Assembly: GCA_020637335.1 (NCBI GenBank)
Contig: JACJWC010000023.1
Span: forward strand, 1-64,000
DNA: 64,000 nucleotides
Source: Acidobacteriota bacterium
GTDB taxonomy: Bacteria; Acidobacteriota; Holophagae; Acanthopleuribacterales; Acanthopleuribacteraceae
Direction of reading: 5' to 3'
Shown: one piece after another, positions 33,199-41,985 of the stretch
How positions within the stretch are numbered: the first letter of the stretch is position 1
Layout: the number at the start of each line of letters is the position of its first letter
Translations under genes and position numbers: made by a program
Notes under the pieces: generated by a model
What the model saw: the letters and a program-made list of their open reading frames with translations, nothing else
Databases searched by the model: none
What the model was told of the DNA's origin: nothing

Positions 33199-33850
33199 GC
33201 GGACGTTTCCAGAGCCGTTCACTCAAGATAATAGCTGAAACCGAGATCAGACAGGCAAGGCCAACCAGCAGCCAAGCGCGCTGCCATCCGTTCGGCGATT
33301 GGATGGCCGTATAAATGGCTAATGGCAAACTCTGCGTTTTGCCGGGGATGTTTCCGGCCAAGACCATGGTGGCGCCAAATTCCCCAAAGCTGCGCGCGAA
33401 GACCAGAACAGATCCGACCATTAAACTGGGAGACACCAGTGGCAATACGATGCGAAAAAATGCTTCCCTCCGACTGACCCCTGCCGCTTCAGCCGCTTCC
33501 AGGTATCGCACATCCAAGTTTTCCAAACCGTTCAGAACCGATCGCACGATAAGGGGAAAACTCACAACTGCACTGGCTAAAACGGCGCCATTGAGGTGGA
33601 AAACAACGGGAATATTTAGGGCATCCAAAGTGCTGCCAATCCAGTATGCCGGGCTAAATAAATAAAGTAAAAAGAACCCACTTACAACGGGTGGCAAAAC
33701 CAGTGGCAACATGACAAGAGCGGTTAGGCTATGGCGCCACCAACCCCGCATGCGGGTTAATAGCCAGCCAACCGCAATACCCATGGGCAGGTTGAGCACA
33801 GTTGCCAATAGGGCAATCTTTAATGAGATTAGGGTTGCCTGCCAGTCCAC
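33185..33850 (-). CDS. modB: Molybdate ABC transporter permease
   Basis: A 221-residue permease with about five helices. The cytoplasmic EAA loop reads EAAEAAGVSRREAFFRIVLP (about 137-156) and is followed by FARSFGEFGATMVLAGNIPGKTQSLP, a combination strongly associated with ModB. It lies three bases after modA and overlaps modC. Confidence 0.92.
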   Translation of the reverse strand: MDWQATLISLKIALLATVLNLPMGIAVGWLLTRMRGWWRHSLTALVMLPLVLPPVVSGFFLLYLFSPAYWIGSTLDALNIPVVFHLNGAVLASAVVSFPLIVRSVLNGLENLDVRYLEAAEAAGVSRREAFFRIVLPLVSPSLMVGSVLVFARSFGEFGATMVLAGNIPGKTQSLPLAIYTAIQSPNGWQRAWLLVGLACLISVSAIILSERLWKRPHASA

Positions 33851-33853
33851 ATC

Positions 33854-34555
33854 TCACCCCTCGAAACCGAATGGGTAGGCCAAATTTCTTTTATTTAGCA
33901 GAATCTCACGCCAATGTGCCGTCTGCTTATCGTTTTCTTGCCAAAGCAGTTCGTATTGAATGGGATCATGAATGTTCTCGGCGAAGCTGTAAAGGATGGG
34001 TAGGTTGGCTGAAAGCGCATCCGAACGGAAAAGGACCCCGAGCTGAACATGCCCGGATTGGAGCAGGGCCACAGCGGAACGGGCCGAATCCGCAAATATC
34101 GGCTTCAAGTCTTTGTAATTGAGACCCAAGCCCGTCAGGGCCTGTTGGGTATAAGCGCCGAGCGGGACATATCCCGGGTCACCCATGACCCAGGCGTTTT
34201 TCGCGAGCGCTTCCTCCACAGAACTAAATGATTCTGTACGCCCGACCAACACCAATTGATTATGGAAAAGCATTTCTACTGCGAATCCGTGCTTTTGATC
34301 CAAGATCTGCCTGGACCATTCCGGATGTGCAGAGATCATCATTTTGGCCGGAGCACCCATTAAAATCTGTTGGGCTAATGTTCCCGATGCGCCGTAGGAA
34401 ACTTGAACGGATTGACGATCCACTTCAGGTAAGGATTGCAGGCAGGCTTCAAGCCAGGGTTGACAACTTGATGCACAAAACAGAGTCAATTTTTCGGTTT
34501 TATTCGGCTGGCAATGAATCAGGACAAGCAGGGTAAGCAGCCCCAAACCTTTCAC
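33854..34555 (-). CDS. modA: Molybdate ABC transporter substrate-binding protein
   Basis: A 233-residue periplasmic binding protein of the ModA family that captures molybdate. The N terminus (MKGLGLLTLLVLIHCQPN) looks like a lipoprotein signal with Cys in a lipobox-like LIHC. Family blocks follow: VSYGASGTLAQQI, MISAHPEW, LVLVGRT, and PGYVPLGAYTQQAL near residue 125, the usual (P)xGxYxxQxL segment. The GTG start overlaps the stop codon of the DUF4412-like gene as GTGA. Tungstate binding cannot be excluded. Confidence 0.85.
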   Translation of the reverse strand: MKGLGLLTLLVLIHCQPNKTEKLTLFCASSCQPWLEACLQSLPEVDRQSVQVSYGASGTLAQQILMGAPAKMMISAHPEWSRQILDQKHGFAVEMLFHNQLVLVGRTESFSSVEEALAKNAWVMGDPGYVPLGAYTQQALTGLGLNYKDLKPIFADSARSAVALLQSGHVQLGVLFRSDALSANLPILYSFAENIHDPIQYELLWQENDKQTAHWREILLNKRNLAYPFGFEG

Positions 34556-35250
34556 GGATTGCCCCGGTAAAGCGAGTATCCGGTAGGAACCGCCATGAAA
34601 TCTTCAAATTCATCAAATTCCACAATGTCGGTTAGGGTGGAGATGGTGGTGATTTGATGGTCTTCCATGGAGACGGAGGTCGTAATTTGAATGGGTATGC
34701 CATGAATGTTACGCAGGATTTCATTGAGGATGTGACGCACATCGCCGGGTGGCGACGTGCCCAGGGCCGCGTACCACAATTTCTTGTGGAAATTTTTGGT
34801 CATGGCAGGGTGGTAGGTCGCCCATATATGTGTCTCCATGCCCGATTGTTCCGGGTAATTGAGAATGTACTCCTCGCACACCCATTTCTCAATTTTCTTG
34901 CGTTTGCCAGTTGCCTGAACCAGATTGGGCCGCTTTTGTAAGACGCCGTCTTGAAAGCTGGCCAGGCCCAATAGGTTGAGCCGTGCGTCCCTGCGGTCCA
35001 AGCTGATTTTGGTGATAGTGTAATTTTGACGCTTGTGATCGATCATATAAAAGAGATGAAGGTCGTTATCGTAAATGAGCGTGAGATCCTCACCATCTGG
35101 GTCCGTTCGGATGCGATTTTTGCTCATCCAGAATTGATTGTGAAAGCTGTCTTGGCGCCCTGACTCGTAAAGGATGTCGACCCGCTCCTTGATAAAGAGA
35201 CCTTTGCCCCGTGCATTTTGCATCCAGAGGCAGAGCAACATCATCCACAT
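34552..35250 (-). CDS. Exported DUF4412-like protein
   Basis: A 232-residue protein with a short hydrophobic start (MWMMLLCLWMQNARG) after GAGGAG. The mature part is strand-rich, with YDNDLHLFYMIDHKRQNYTI and a Cys-containing VCEEYILNYPE block as seen in DUF4412/outer-membrane lipoprotein-sorting-like folds that bind lipidic ligands. The assignment is by general pattern and is not certain. It sits between the GWxTD gene (15 bp gap) and modA (4-bp overlap). Another protein of similar style lies at 54866..55468. Confidence 0.6.
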   Translation of the reverse strand: MWMMLLCLWMQNARGKGLFIKERVDILYESGRQDSFHNQFWMSKNRIRTDPDGEDLTLIYDNDLHLFYMIDHKRQNYTITKISLDRRDARLNLLGLASFQDGVLQKRPNLVQATGKRKKIEKWVCEEYILNYPEQSGMETHIWATYHPAMTKNFHKKLWYAALGTSPPGDVRHILNEILRNIHGIPIQITTSVSMEDHQITTISTLTDIVEFDEFEDFMAVPTGYSLYRGNP

Positions 35251-35265
35251 GCGGACTCCTCAGAT

Positions 35266-36810
35266 TTAGCGTTGTATGGAAAAGTTCGTTTCCCGAATCA
35301 GGATATCACCAGATGGCAGGGTTAATTCAATTCGCAGGGTATATTCGCCTAAGGCAAGGTTGTTGGTGCGCAATTGGGGATGGACTATAAACCGGTTTTC
35401 TGCAACCTGGGTCCATTCTTCTGGGTAAAGTGACCAATTGCGTACGATTTTATCTGCCTGTATGACCTGAACGGTGATGGCGTCCTGATTCAATTCTTTG
35501 GGCATGGCCAATAACTCTACGACGGGGTAAAGTGTTTCGCCGGGCTGCAATTCGTTTATTAACATGGGCGAATATCCACGCCCTTGCAATTTGAGTTTTG
35601 CGGAATCCGCATTGACGTTGGGGTCCAGTAAGGTCACCGGGCCAACCATGGGATCGTATCCCGATAAGTTGGGTACATCCAATTGCCATTTTTGATAGGC
35701 ATTTTTTCCTTCAACCTGATCGAGTTGCATTTGAAACGTATAGGATCCGGGCGGTAAATTCCCGACCCATTCCAAGGCGTAGGGTTTCCCAGCATCCTTA
35801 ATTCGGGCATTAATTGCCAGCGGCAGATCCGATTGAATGACGGATCCTTTGGGACCACTTAGGGCATAGTGCAAAAGCACGCGCAAGTCGCCCTCATTGG
35901 GAAAGTTCATTTTGGCAACCGGAAAGCCGAAACGGATCATCGTCATGGTCTGGTTCTGGCCGCCGTAAAAATAGCCGAAATTTGCGGTCAGTCCGAGAGC
36001 ATTGTCCAGTTGATCATTAAACTTGGTTAAGGCAGGTGCGGCTTCGGCCGGTGGAGCAGAGGTGGGGGCAGGTGCAAGCACAGCAGTTTTCTTGGGTTGA
36101 GGTGAGGGCGAAACAATAGGCTTTTCGCTCTGATTCTCCTTTGCGGGTATGCTGTTTTGGACATTTTCAGCTTTTGCGGATGTGGCTTGGTAGTCCTCAA
36201 AATAAAGTGGCTTGGCGGGTGCTTCATCCATGTCGGGATGAACGATGAAATCGAATTTGATCGTGCGCAGTAAATGTTCGACCTGACTATCGGCCAGGGC
36301 AACATAGTCGCCAAAACTGTTGATCGGTAACATTTGTACCCGGGCAGTGCGTTTGCCGGACTTAAAGTCTAAATTCTCGTAAACCCAGAGTTCGGGCTGG
36401 AATTGAGGGAATGGGTTGCGGTAATGGAATCCGGTAATCATGTAATCGGTGCGATACTCGACCCGGGTGGGTGGACCCAGCAACATGTAAACATAGCCGC
36501 GGTCCGTCTTGGGCGGAGCCGATTCAAATTCCTTGTAATTGGCGACAACATAATCGATTCGTGCGTAAAACTCATCGCGAAACTCATTGCGGTCGTTATC
36601 CAAATCCGGATCCCGTTTGGCCCAGAACAGGGCGATAAATTCTTTTCTTTTCTCGTGGCTTGGCAGCTTTTTAAAGGTTTTTTCCTCGTCTCGTGTCATG
36701 AGGATCCGAACCTTGCGCATCCAAGCCTTTTCGTCCTTGCTGAGCGGAAGGCCGGCGAAAAGGGGTAATCCCAACATTAAGAGGATCAATAGTGAAGTCT
36801 TGGTTTTCAT
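35266..36810 (-). CDS. GWxTD domain-containing exported protein
   Basis: A 514-residue protein with signal peptide MKTKTSLLILLMLGLPLFAG; GGAGG precedes the ATG at 36810. The N-terminal 150 residues are the GWxTD domain: WMRKVRILMTRDEEKTFKKL, EFIALFWAKRDPD, NEFRDEFYARIDYV and TDRGYVYMLLGPP. The motif that names the family reads PPKTD here, so the GW pair is replaced. A Pro/Ala/Lys-rich linker (about 225-275) connects to a beta-rich C-terminal half. The family is typical of Acidobacteriota and of unknown function. It is the first gene of the run GWxTD, DUF4412-like, modA, modB, modC. Confidence 0.83.
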   Translation of the reverse strand: MKTKTSLLILLMLGLPLFAGLPLSKDEKAWMRKVRILMTRDEEKTFKKLPSHEKRKEFIALFWAKRDPDLDNDRNEFRDEFYARIDYVVANYKEFESAPPKTDRGYVYMLLGPPTRVEYRTDYMITGFHYRNPFPQFQPELWVYENLDFKSGKRTARVQMLPINSFGDYVALADSQVEHLLRTIKFDFIVHPDMDEAPAKPLYFEDYQATSAKAENVQNSIPAKENQSEKPIVSPSPQPKKTAVLAPAPTSAPPAEAAPALTKFNDQLDNALGLTANFGYFYGGQNQTMTMIRFGFPVAKMNFPNEGDLRVLLHYALSGPKGSVIQSDLPLAINARIKDAGKPYALEWVGNLPPGSYTFQMQLDQVEGKNAYQKWQLDVPNLSGYDPMVGPVTLLDPNVNADSAKLKLQGRGYSPMLINELQPGETLYPVVELLAMPKELNQDAITVQVIQADKIVRNWSLYPEEWTQVAENRFIVHPQLRTNNLALGEYTLRIELTLPSGDILIRETNFSIQR

Positions 36811-36972
36811 GGGGTACCTCCTGAAAACCATGGGGCAAATTTGCTGCCAATTATATATTCGATGTATCCCTCTGAATTGTTTAATGTTGCCTGGACCGCT
36901 TTATTTTTTACGTCCTGGATTGTCCTCCATAAGGGACGAATGCACAACCCAGCGTCATTTTTATCTGTGCCG

Positions 36973-36987
36973 CGGAGATGATCTCCG
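36973..36987. promoter_or_regulatory. Operator-like 7+1+7 palindrome next to a -10 box
   Basis: CGGAGAT, G, ATCTCCG forms a perfect inverted repeat. A TACAAT -10-like box begins at 36989, two bases after it, and the ATG of the receiver-FapA gene lies at 37019. The -35 region (36966-36971) is poor, as often seen for activator- or repressor-controlled promoters. The palindrome lies in the divergent spacer between this gene and the GWxTD operon. Confidence 0.45.
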
Positions 36988-37018
36988 TTACAATCAGGCC
37001 ATATCTTTTGGAATTGCG

Positions 37019-38242
37019 ATGGTTACACAGAAAAGACTTCTGGTCATTCATTCGGATGAAAGCACGGGTTTTCGTATCCTCAAACGGTTGCAGGACGAAG
37101 GCAACGAAGTTGAATTCGTGACAACGGGCATTGAGGGCGTGGCCTGTTTTGAGTCCTATGGTCCCGATCTGGTCCTCGTGGACTTGAATTTGGTGGATTT
37201 ACCGGCGAAATTCATGGTTCAGGCGTTGCGTCAATTAAATAACCAGGCCGTTATCGTGCTGGTTGCGGCTCAGGTGAATCCCGGCCTCAAGTTTGAAATT
37301 GAGGCGTGGGGCGGTAATGGTTTGGTGAGCCCTGAGGTCAATTCCCAACAGCTTGAGCCGCTTCTGCTCAAACCCGAAATCCCGCACTTCGCCATGAATG
37401 AAGATGAAACCATTCAAGGCTGGATGGATGACAGCTCATCTTTTGGTCGCGGCTTGGGCCAACAGCTGGAGACCCAAACCATTCAGGCAAGACAACTGGC
37501 AAAAATGGGTTCGTATACCTATCCGGGTCACCTGCGCGTGATCGGCGATTTAGAGAATATGGAGCTGCTTGATGTTTCCGGCGACCTGTGGGTTGAAGGC
37601 AATTTGCACAATGTCCATGTTCGAACCCGCGGGGATGCGCGCATCTTGGGCGATATTGAGGACTGTCGCAATCTGGGTTTTTTTTGCCGTGGCAACCTGA
37701 TCTGCGATTCGGTTAGCGAGTCTGTGGTTGTTTGTGGCCGTAACTTTATGTGGGAAAGCGAATGCCTGAATACCATGCTGAACGTTGCCGGCAGGATGGT
37801 CGGTATGGGTCGAAAAAGCGCGGTGGTTGGCGGAGTGCTCAAAATCGCCGAGCATCTTTGGGTGGGCCGCTTGGGCGATGAAACCCATACACCAACCCAC
37901 GTGGAAATGGCGCCGCGTGTTTTTTTTCGCAATTGGGTCGATGCCAATCAGACCATGTTGCAACTCTCGCAGGCGCCCGGTCATGTCCTGAACCCCACCC
38001 GCAAGAATCACTTTGATGAAGCCATAAAAAGTGTGCGCTTGTTCCCCCGTTTTGCCGACGTGGTCGTGCACCAAATATTTCCCAGTGTCACCTTAAAGAT
38101 CGGAGAAGCTGAGGAAATGATTATCACTCAGCGCAAAGAACCGGTGCGGGTCATGGTGGACAGAAGCAACGGTTCGTCTAAAATAGGAACGCTGTCTTTT
38201 TTACCCATGGCCGAACGGGTCTCGATTCAGGCAGCGCGTTAA
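37019..38242 (+). CDS. Receiver domain fused to FapA-like beta-helix
   Basis: A 407-residue fusion. The N-terminal about 115 residues have the receiver fold: acidic HSDES, the phospho-acceptor Asp in LVLVDLNLVD (about 52), and a degraded final lysine position. Residues about 155-300 form a right-handed beta-helix of the FapA/DUF342 type: short strands with GDLENMELLDVSGDLWVEGN, GDARILGDIEDC, and AVVGGVLKIAEHLWVGRLG. FapA relatives bind or organise at the membrane and in polymer-like assemblies. The frame is open 432 bases upstream, but the ATG at 37019 directly starts the receiver. The cupin gene follows 16 bp later. Confidence 0.75.
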   Translation: MVTQKRLLVIHSDESTGFRILKRLQDEGNEVEFVTTGIEGVACFESYGPDLVLVDLNLVDLPAKFMVQALRQLNNQAVIVLVAAQVNPGLKFEIEAWGGNGLVSPEVNSQQLEPLLLKPEIPHFAMNEDETIQGWMDDSSSFGRGLGQQLETQTIQARQLAKMGSYTYPGHLRVIGDLENMELLDVSGDLWVEGNLHNVHVRTRGDARILGDIEDCRNLGFFCRGNLICDSVSESVVVCGRNFMWESECLNTMLNVAGRMVGMGRKSAVVGGVLKIAEHLWVGRLGDETHTPTHVEMAPRVFFRNWVDANQTMLQLSQAPGHVLNPTRKNHFDEAIKSVRLFPRFADVVVHQIFPSVTLKIGEAEEMIITQRKEPVRVMVDRSNGSSKIGTLSFLPMAERVSIQAAR

Positions 38243-38258
38243 CCGGGGGAGGAACTTA

Positions 38259-38798
38259 ATGTTTGAAGGCATCATTCGCATCATTGAAGATCGAGGTTGT
38301 GAAAAAAGTATGAACTTTTTCCGCGATCTTTTAGACGATTCGGATTTTTGCCCGCAAGCGCTGAAAGCCTATCTTCCAGATCCATTACCCACGCGCTTTT
38401 ACGATCGGCGCGTTTTGTTCACCCGTTGCGACATAGAAGCCGTCCTGGCAACTTGGCCGCCCGGTGTCTTTACCCTGCCGCACAATCATGGCATTCACCC
38501 AACGTTTGGGGTCGTTAAAGTATTGACCGGGACGATTGAAAACCGCATTTTTGCCCCGGACCAGAATCGCATACGGCCTGCGGGGATTTCCCACTTTCAG
38601 GCAGGTGACATTCTCAAAGTTCCCTTGAAGTTGATTCACGCTATGGGCAATCCCCATTCCGAAATCGCAGTGAGTTTACATATATATTCTCCGAAAATTG
38701 AACAGGTCAGCTATTGGGATCCCCTGAGTTTTGAACCGCTCCGCGATCCACAACACAACAGCGGGCCTATCCAGTGGCCGACCAGTTACGCCTCGTAA
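38259..38798 (+). CDS. Cysteine dioxygenase-like cupin
   Basis: A 179-residue cupin of the cysteine dioxygenase family, which oxidises thiols such as cysteine using non-haem iron. The 3-His centre is visible: PHNHGIHPTFGVVKVLTG (two His of motif 1, about 73-90) and LKLIHAMGN (third His, about 126). SLHIYSP is the usual C-terminal strand. A Cys-Tyr cofactor cannot be confirmed. Substrate could be cysteine, mercaptopropionate or another thiol. GGGGAGG precedes the ATG. Confidence 0.78.
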   Translation: MFEGIIRIIEDRGCEKSMNFFRDLLDDSDFCPQALKAYLPDPLPTRFYDRRVLFTRCDIEAVLATWPPGVFTLPHNHGIHPTFGVVKVLTGTIENRIFAPDQNRIRPAGISHFQAGDILKVPLKLIHAMGNPHSEIAVSLHIYSPKIEQVSYWDPLSFEPLRDPQHNSGPIQWPTSYAS

Positions 38799-38807
38799 GA
38801 TTTTCGT

Positions 38808-38836
38808 TTGACAGCGGTGGGGTGCGGTGGTAGGAT
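38808..38836 (+). promoter_or_regulatory. Sigma70 promoter of the str-S10-spc-alpha cluster
   Basis: A perfect TTGACA (38808-38813), 17-bp spacer, TAGGAT (38831-38836). Transcription would start near 38843, 46 bases before the rpsL GTG. This is the best promoter in the window and stands directly before the 16-kb ribosomal cluster. Confidence 0.75.
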
Positions 38837-38888
38837 CGTCGGGTTTGTCGCGCCATGCGCGCTCGAATAGGGTTTTGAGGAGTTATCC

Positions 38889-39269
38889 GTGCCAACCATT
38901 AATCAGCTCATCCGCAAAGGACGTGAATTGCAGACCAGCAAGACCAAGTCTCCTGCTTTGCAGTCGTGTCCACAGCGCCGTGGGGTTTGTACCCGGGTCT
39001 ACACAACGACCCCCAAAAAGCCGAATTCAGCCCTGCGTAAGGTAGCTCGTGTTCGTTTAACCAACGAAATCGAAGTGACCAGTTATATTCCGGGCATTGG
39101 ACACAACCTTCAGGAACACTCGATTGTTCTGATCCGTGGTGGCAGGGTAAAAGATTTGCCCGGTGTGCGGTATCACATCGTTCGTGGCACCCTGGATTCT
39201 GTCGGTGTGGATGCACGTCGTCAGGGTCGGTCCAAATACGGGGCGAAACGTCCCAAGGCGAAGAAGTAG
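38889..39269 (+). CDS. rpsL: 30S ribosomal protein S12
   Basis: 126 residues, first gene of the cluster, with GTG start after GAGGAG. S12 lies at the decoding centre of the small subunit. Both lysines known to mutate to streptomycin resistance are wild type (TPKKPNSALRK and GRVKDLPGVRYH). The sequence matches the family throughout. Confidence 0.98.
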   Translation: MPTINQLIRKGRELQTSKTKSPALQSCPQRRGVCTRVYTTTPKKPNSALRKVARVRLTNEIEVTSYIPGIGHNLQEHSIVLIRGGRVKDLPGVRYHIVRGTLDSVGVDARRQGRSKYGAKRPKAKK

Positions 39270-39282
39270 ATAGGAAACCGAT

Positions 39283-39753
39283 ATGTCAAGAAGACACAAA
39301 GCCTCCACGCGAGAAGTTACGCCAGATCCCCTGTACAACTCTCCGCTTTTAGCCAAATTCATCAATTGCTTGATGGGTGAAGGCAAAAAGTCGGTTGCTG
39401 AAAATATTCTGTATGGGGCATTTAATATCGTTCAAGAAAAGTCCGGGGAAGATCCCTTCAAGGTATTTAAAAAATGCCTGGACAAAATTCGTCCGACCCT
39501 GGAAGTTAAGAGCCGCCGTGTGGGTGGTGCAACTTATCAGGTTCCGGTTGAAGTTAATCCTCGCCGCCAACAATCGCTATCGATTCGTTGGTTGATCAGT
39601 TACTCGCGCAGTCGTGGTGAAAAAACCATGCGCGAAAAGCTGGCTGGTGAAATTCTCGATGCGGCCAATGGTCGCGGAAACGCAGTTAAGAAAAAAGACG
39701 ATACCCATCGTATGGCAGAAGCCAACCGCGCTTTTGCACACTATCGCTGGTAA
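39283..39753 (+). CDS. rpsG: 30S ribosomal protein S7
   Basis: 156 residues, the normal length for the short form. S7 nucleates assembly of the 16S rRNA 3' domain and borders the E site. The RRHKASTREVTPDP start and MAEANRAFAHYRW end are conserved. It begins 13 bp after rpsL, with AGGA upstream. A 119-bp gap follows before fusA. Confidence 0.98.
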   Translation: MSRRHKASTREVTPDPLYNSPLLAKFINCLMGEGKKSVAENILYGAFNIVQEKSGEDPFKVFKKCLDKIRPTLEVKSRRVGGATYQVPVEVNPRRQQSLSIRWLISYSRSRGEKTMREKLAGEILDAANGRGNAVKKKDDTHRMAEANRAFAHYRW

Positions 39754-39807
39754 TTTGCGGTCAGCTCTGCTGATACCCTGATTACTGTAGCCTTTTTCGC
39801 TTAAGGC

Positions 39808-39841
39808 CCAGGCAAGCAATGGCAATAGCTACCTTGCCTGG
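39808..39841 (+). repeat. Hairpin in the rpsG-fusA spacer
   Basis: CCAGGCAAG (39808-39816) and CTTGCCTGG (39833-39841) form a perfect 9-bp stem with a 16-nt loop. No T-tract follows (ATAAATAAATTA), so it is not a classical terminator. It lies 31 bases before the fusA start and could protect or slow translation of the mRNA. Confidence 0.5.
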
Positions 39842-39872
39842 ATAAATAAATTAGCGATTCATTCCCAAGTTA

Positions 39873-41969
39873 GTGAGTTCTCTCGTGAATCGTTCCGCTC
39901 AGGCACACATTCGCAATATTGGCATTATGGCGCACATTGACGCTGGTAAGACAACCCTTACCGAGCGCATTCTGTATTTCACAGGTGTGAACCATAAAAT
40001 TGGTGAAGTCCACTACGGGACTGCGACCATGGACTGGATGGTCCAGGAGCAGGAACGCGGAATCACCATAACCTCTGCTGCGACCACCTGCTTCTGGAAA
40101 GAGCACAAAATAAATATCATCGACACCCCGGGTCACGTCGATTTCACCGCTGAGGTCGAACGTTCGTTGCGGGTGCTTGATGGTGCAATTGCTGTTTTTG
40201 ATGCGGTTGCTGGCGTAGAGCCCCAGTCAGAGACCGTCTGGCGTCAAGCCAATCGCTACCACGTCCCACGCTTGGTTTTTGTCAACAAGATGGACCGAGT
40301 TGGCGCTGACTTTGAGCGAACCGTTGAAATGATTCGCACTCGCCTGATGGGCAATCCCGCAATCGTTCACTTACCCATGGGTGCCGAAGATCAATATCTC
40401 GGCAGCATCGACTTAATTGAGATGAAAGCCTATATCTGGCGTAGCGATGATCCCACTGTTGAGTTCGAGGTCACAGAAATTCCCCCAGAATTCCGCGCTG
40501 AAGCTGAAAAAGCCCGCGAAGTCCTTTTGGAAACCCTGGCCGAACAAGATGAGTCTTTCCTCGAGCGTTATTTTGAAGGTGGAAGCTTGGATGCGGAAAC
40601 GATTCGAGCTGCGGTGCGCCGAGCCACCTTGGGCTTTAAGCTCGTACCAGTTTTTTGCGGATCCGCGCTTAAAAACAAGGGTGTTCACCCACTGCTTGAT
40701 GGGGTTGCAGCCTACCTGCCTTCACCCCCGGATATTGGGGTTATTCACGGCCATCCTGCAGATGACGAAAGCGCGGACTTGGTCCGTGAATTAGATGAAG
40801 AGGCGCCTTTTTCCGCGCTCGTCTTCAAAATCATGTCTGATCCCTACGTGGGTTCCCTGTGCTTCATTCGCATTTACAGCGGCAAAGTAAAAGCCGGAGA
40901 AGGCAAACTGAACTCGGCAAAAAAGCGCCATGAGCGCTTGAGTAAATTACTGCAAATGCATGCAAATAAACGCGTTGAAGTAGAGTCTGCTAAAGCGGGA
41001 GACATTGTTGCTGTTTCCGGCCTGAAGTTCGCGGTTACAGGCGATACCCTGTGTGATGATGTGGATCCTATCCTTCTAGAGCGCATGTCTTTTCCCGAAC
41101 CGGTTATTCACATCGCCATTGAGCCCAAAACCAAGGCCGATGAAGACAAGCTGACCCAAACGCTTGATCGTTTAGCTCTTGAAGACCCCACCTTCCGCGT
41201 GCGCATTGACGAAGAGTCCGGTCAAACCATCATTTCTGGGATGGGTGAATTGCACCTGGAAATCCTGGTTGATCGCATGTTGCGTGAGTTTGGCGTTCAG
41301 GCCAATGTAGGTAAGCCTCAGGTCGCCTACCGCGAAACCGTCAGTCAAAAGGTACTGATGGAAGAAATTTACCAGCGTCCAATTGGCGGCAAAAATGCGT
41401 TTGCCCAAATCAAATTGGAAGTTGCCCCGCTCTCTCGTGGCGAGGGCTTGCGCTTCGTCAATAAATTGGGAGCAAACACGTTGCCCAAAGTTTTCCTCGA
41501 TGCAATCCAGGAAGGCGTGCAGCAAGCCATGCGCAACGGCGTTTTAGCCGGCTACGAAATGGTAGACGTCCAGGCGACCCTGGTCGATGCCAAGGCGCAC
41601 GATGAAGAGTCCAATGAGGTCGCCTTTAAAATTGCATCTTCCCTGGCCGTGAAACGCGCTGTCCGGGAAGCCCAGCCGATCATTCTTGAACCGGTCATGC
41701 AAGTGGAAGTTGTCACCCCTGAAGAGTACATGGGTGGCATCGTCAACGATATCAACAGCCGAAAAGGCAAGATTCTGAGTATGGATTCCCGCACAGATGC
41801 ACAAATTTTGCGATCAGATGTTCCATTATCGCAAATGTTCGGGTATTCTACGTCCTTGCGCTCTGTTTCCCAGGGGCGTGCCACCTTCTCTATGCAATTT
41901 TCGCACTACGAAGAAGCACCCAAGGCCGTTCAGGAAAAGTTTGCACCCCGAAAATTAGTTTCGGATTAG
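39873..41969 (+). CDS. fusA: Elongation factor G
   Basis: 698-residue GTPase that drives ribosomal translocation. The GTP motifs are AHIDAGKTTLTE (G1), RGITITSAAT (G2), DTPGHVDF (G3) and NKMDR (G4). Domains II-V follow in the usual order, ending in SQGRATFSMQFSHYEEAP. Two GTG starts are possible, 39873 and 39885, neither with a strong ribosome site. The tuf gene that normally follows is absent; rpsJ starts 16 bp later. Confidence 0.97.
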   Translation: MSSLVNRSAQAHIRNIGIMAHIDAGKTTLTERILYFTGVNHKIGEVHYGTATMDWMVQEQERGITITSAATTCFWKEHKINIIDTPGHVDFTAEVERSLRVLDGAIAVFDAVAGVEPQSETVWRQANRYHVPRLVFVNKMDRVGADFERTVEMIRTRLMGNPAIVHLPMGAEDQYLGSIDLIEMKAYIWRSDDPTVEFEVTEIPPEFRAEAEKAREVLLETLAEQDESFLERYFEGGSLDAETIRAAVRRATLGFKLVPVFCGSALKNKGVHPLLDGVAAYLPSPPDIGVIHGHPADDESADLVRELDEEAPFSALVFKIMSDPYVGSLCFIRIYSGKVKAGEGKLNSAKKRHERLSKLLQMHANKRVEVESAKAGDIVAVSGLKFAVTGDTLCDDVDPILLERMSFPEPVIHIAIEPKTKADEDKLTQTLDRLALEDPTFRVRIDEESGQTIISGMGELHLEILVDRMLREFGVQANVGKPQVAYRETVSQKVLMEEIYQRPIGGKNAFAQIKLEVAPLSRGEGLRFVNKLGANTLPKVFLDAIQEGVQQAMRNGVLAGYEMVDVQATLVDAKAHDEESNEVAFKIASSLAVKRAVREAQPIILEPVMQVEVVTPEEYMGGIVNDINSRKGKILSMDSRTDAQILRSDVPLSQMFGYSTSLRSVSQGRATFSMQFSHYEEAPKAVQEKFAPRKLVSD

Positions 41970-41985
41970 TTTAAGGAGCCATTCA

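Noticed and set aside
36587..37018. Upstream extension of the receiver-FapA protein
   Set aside because: It overlaps the divergent GWxTD gene; the receiver fold begins at the ATG at 37019.
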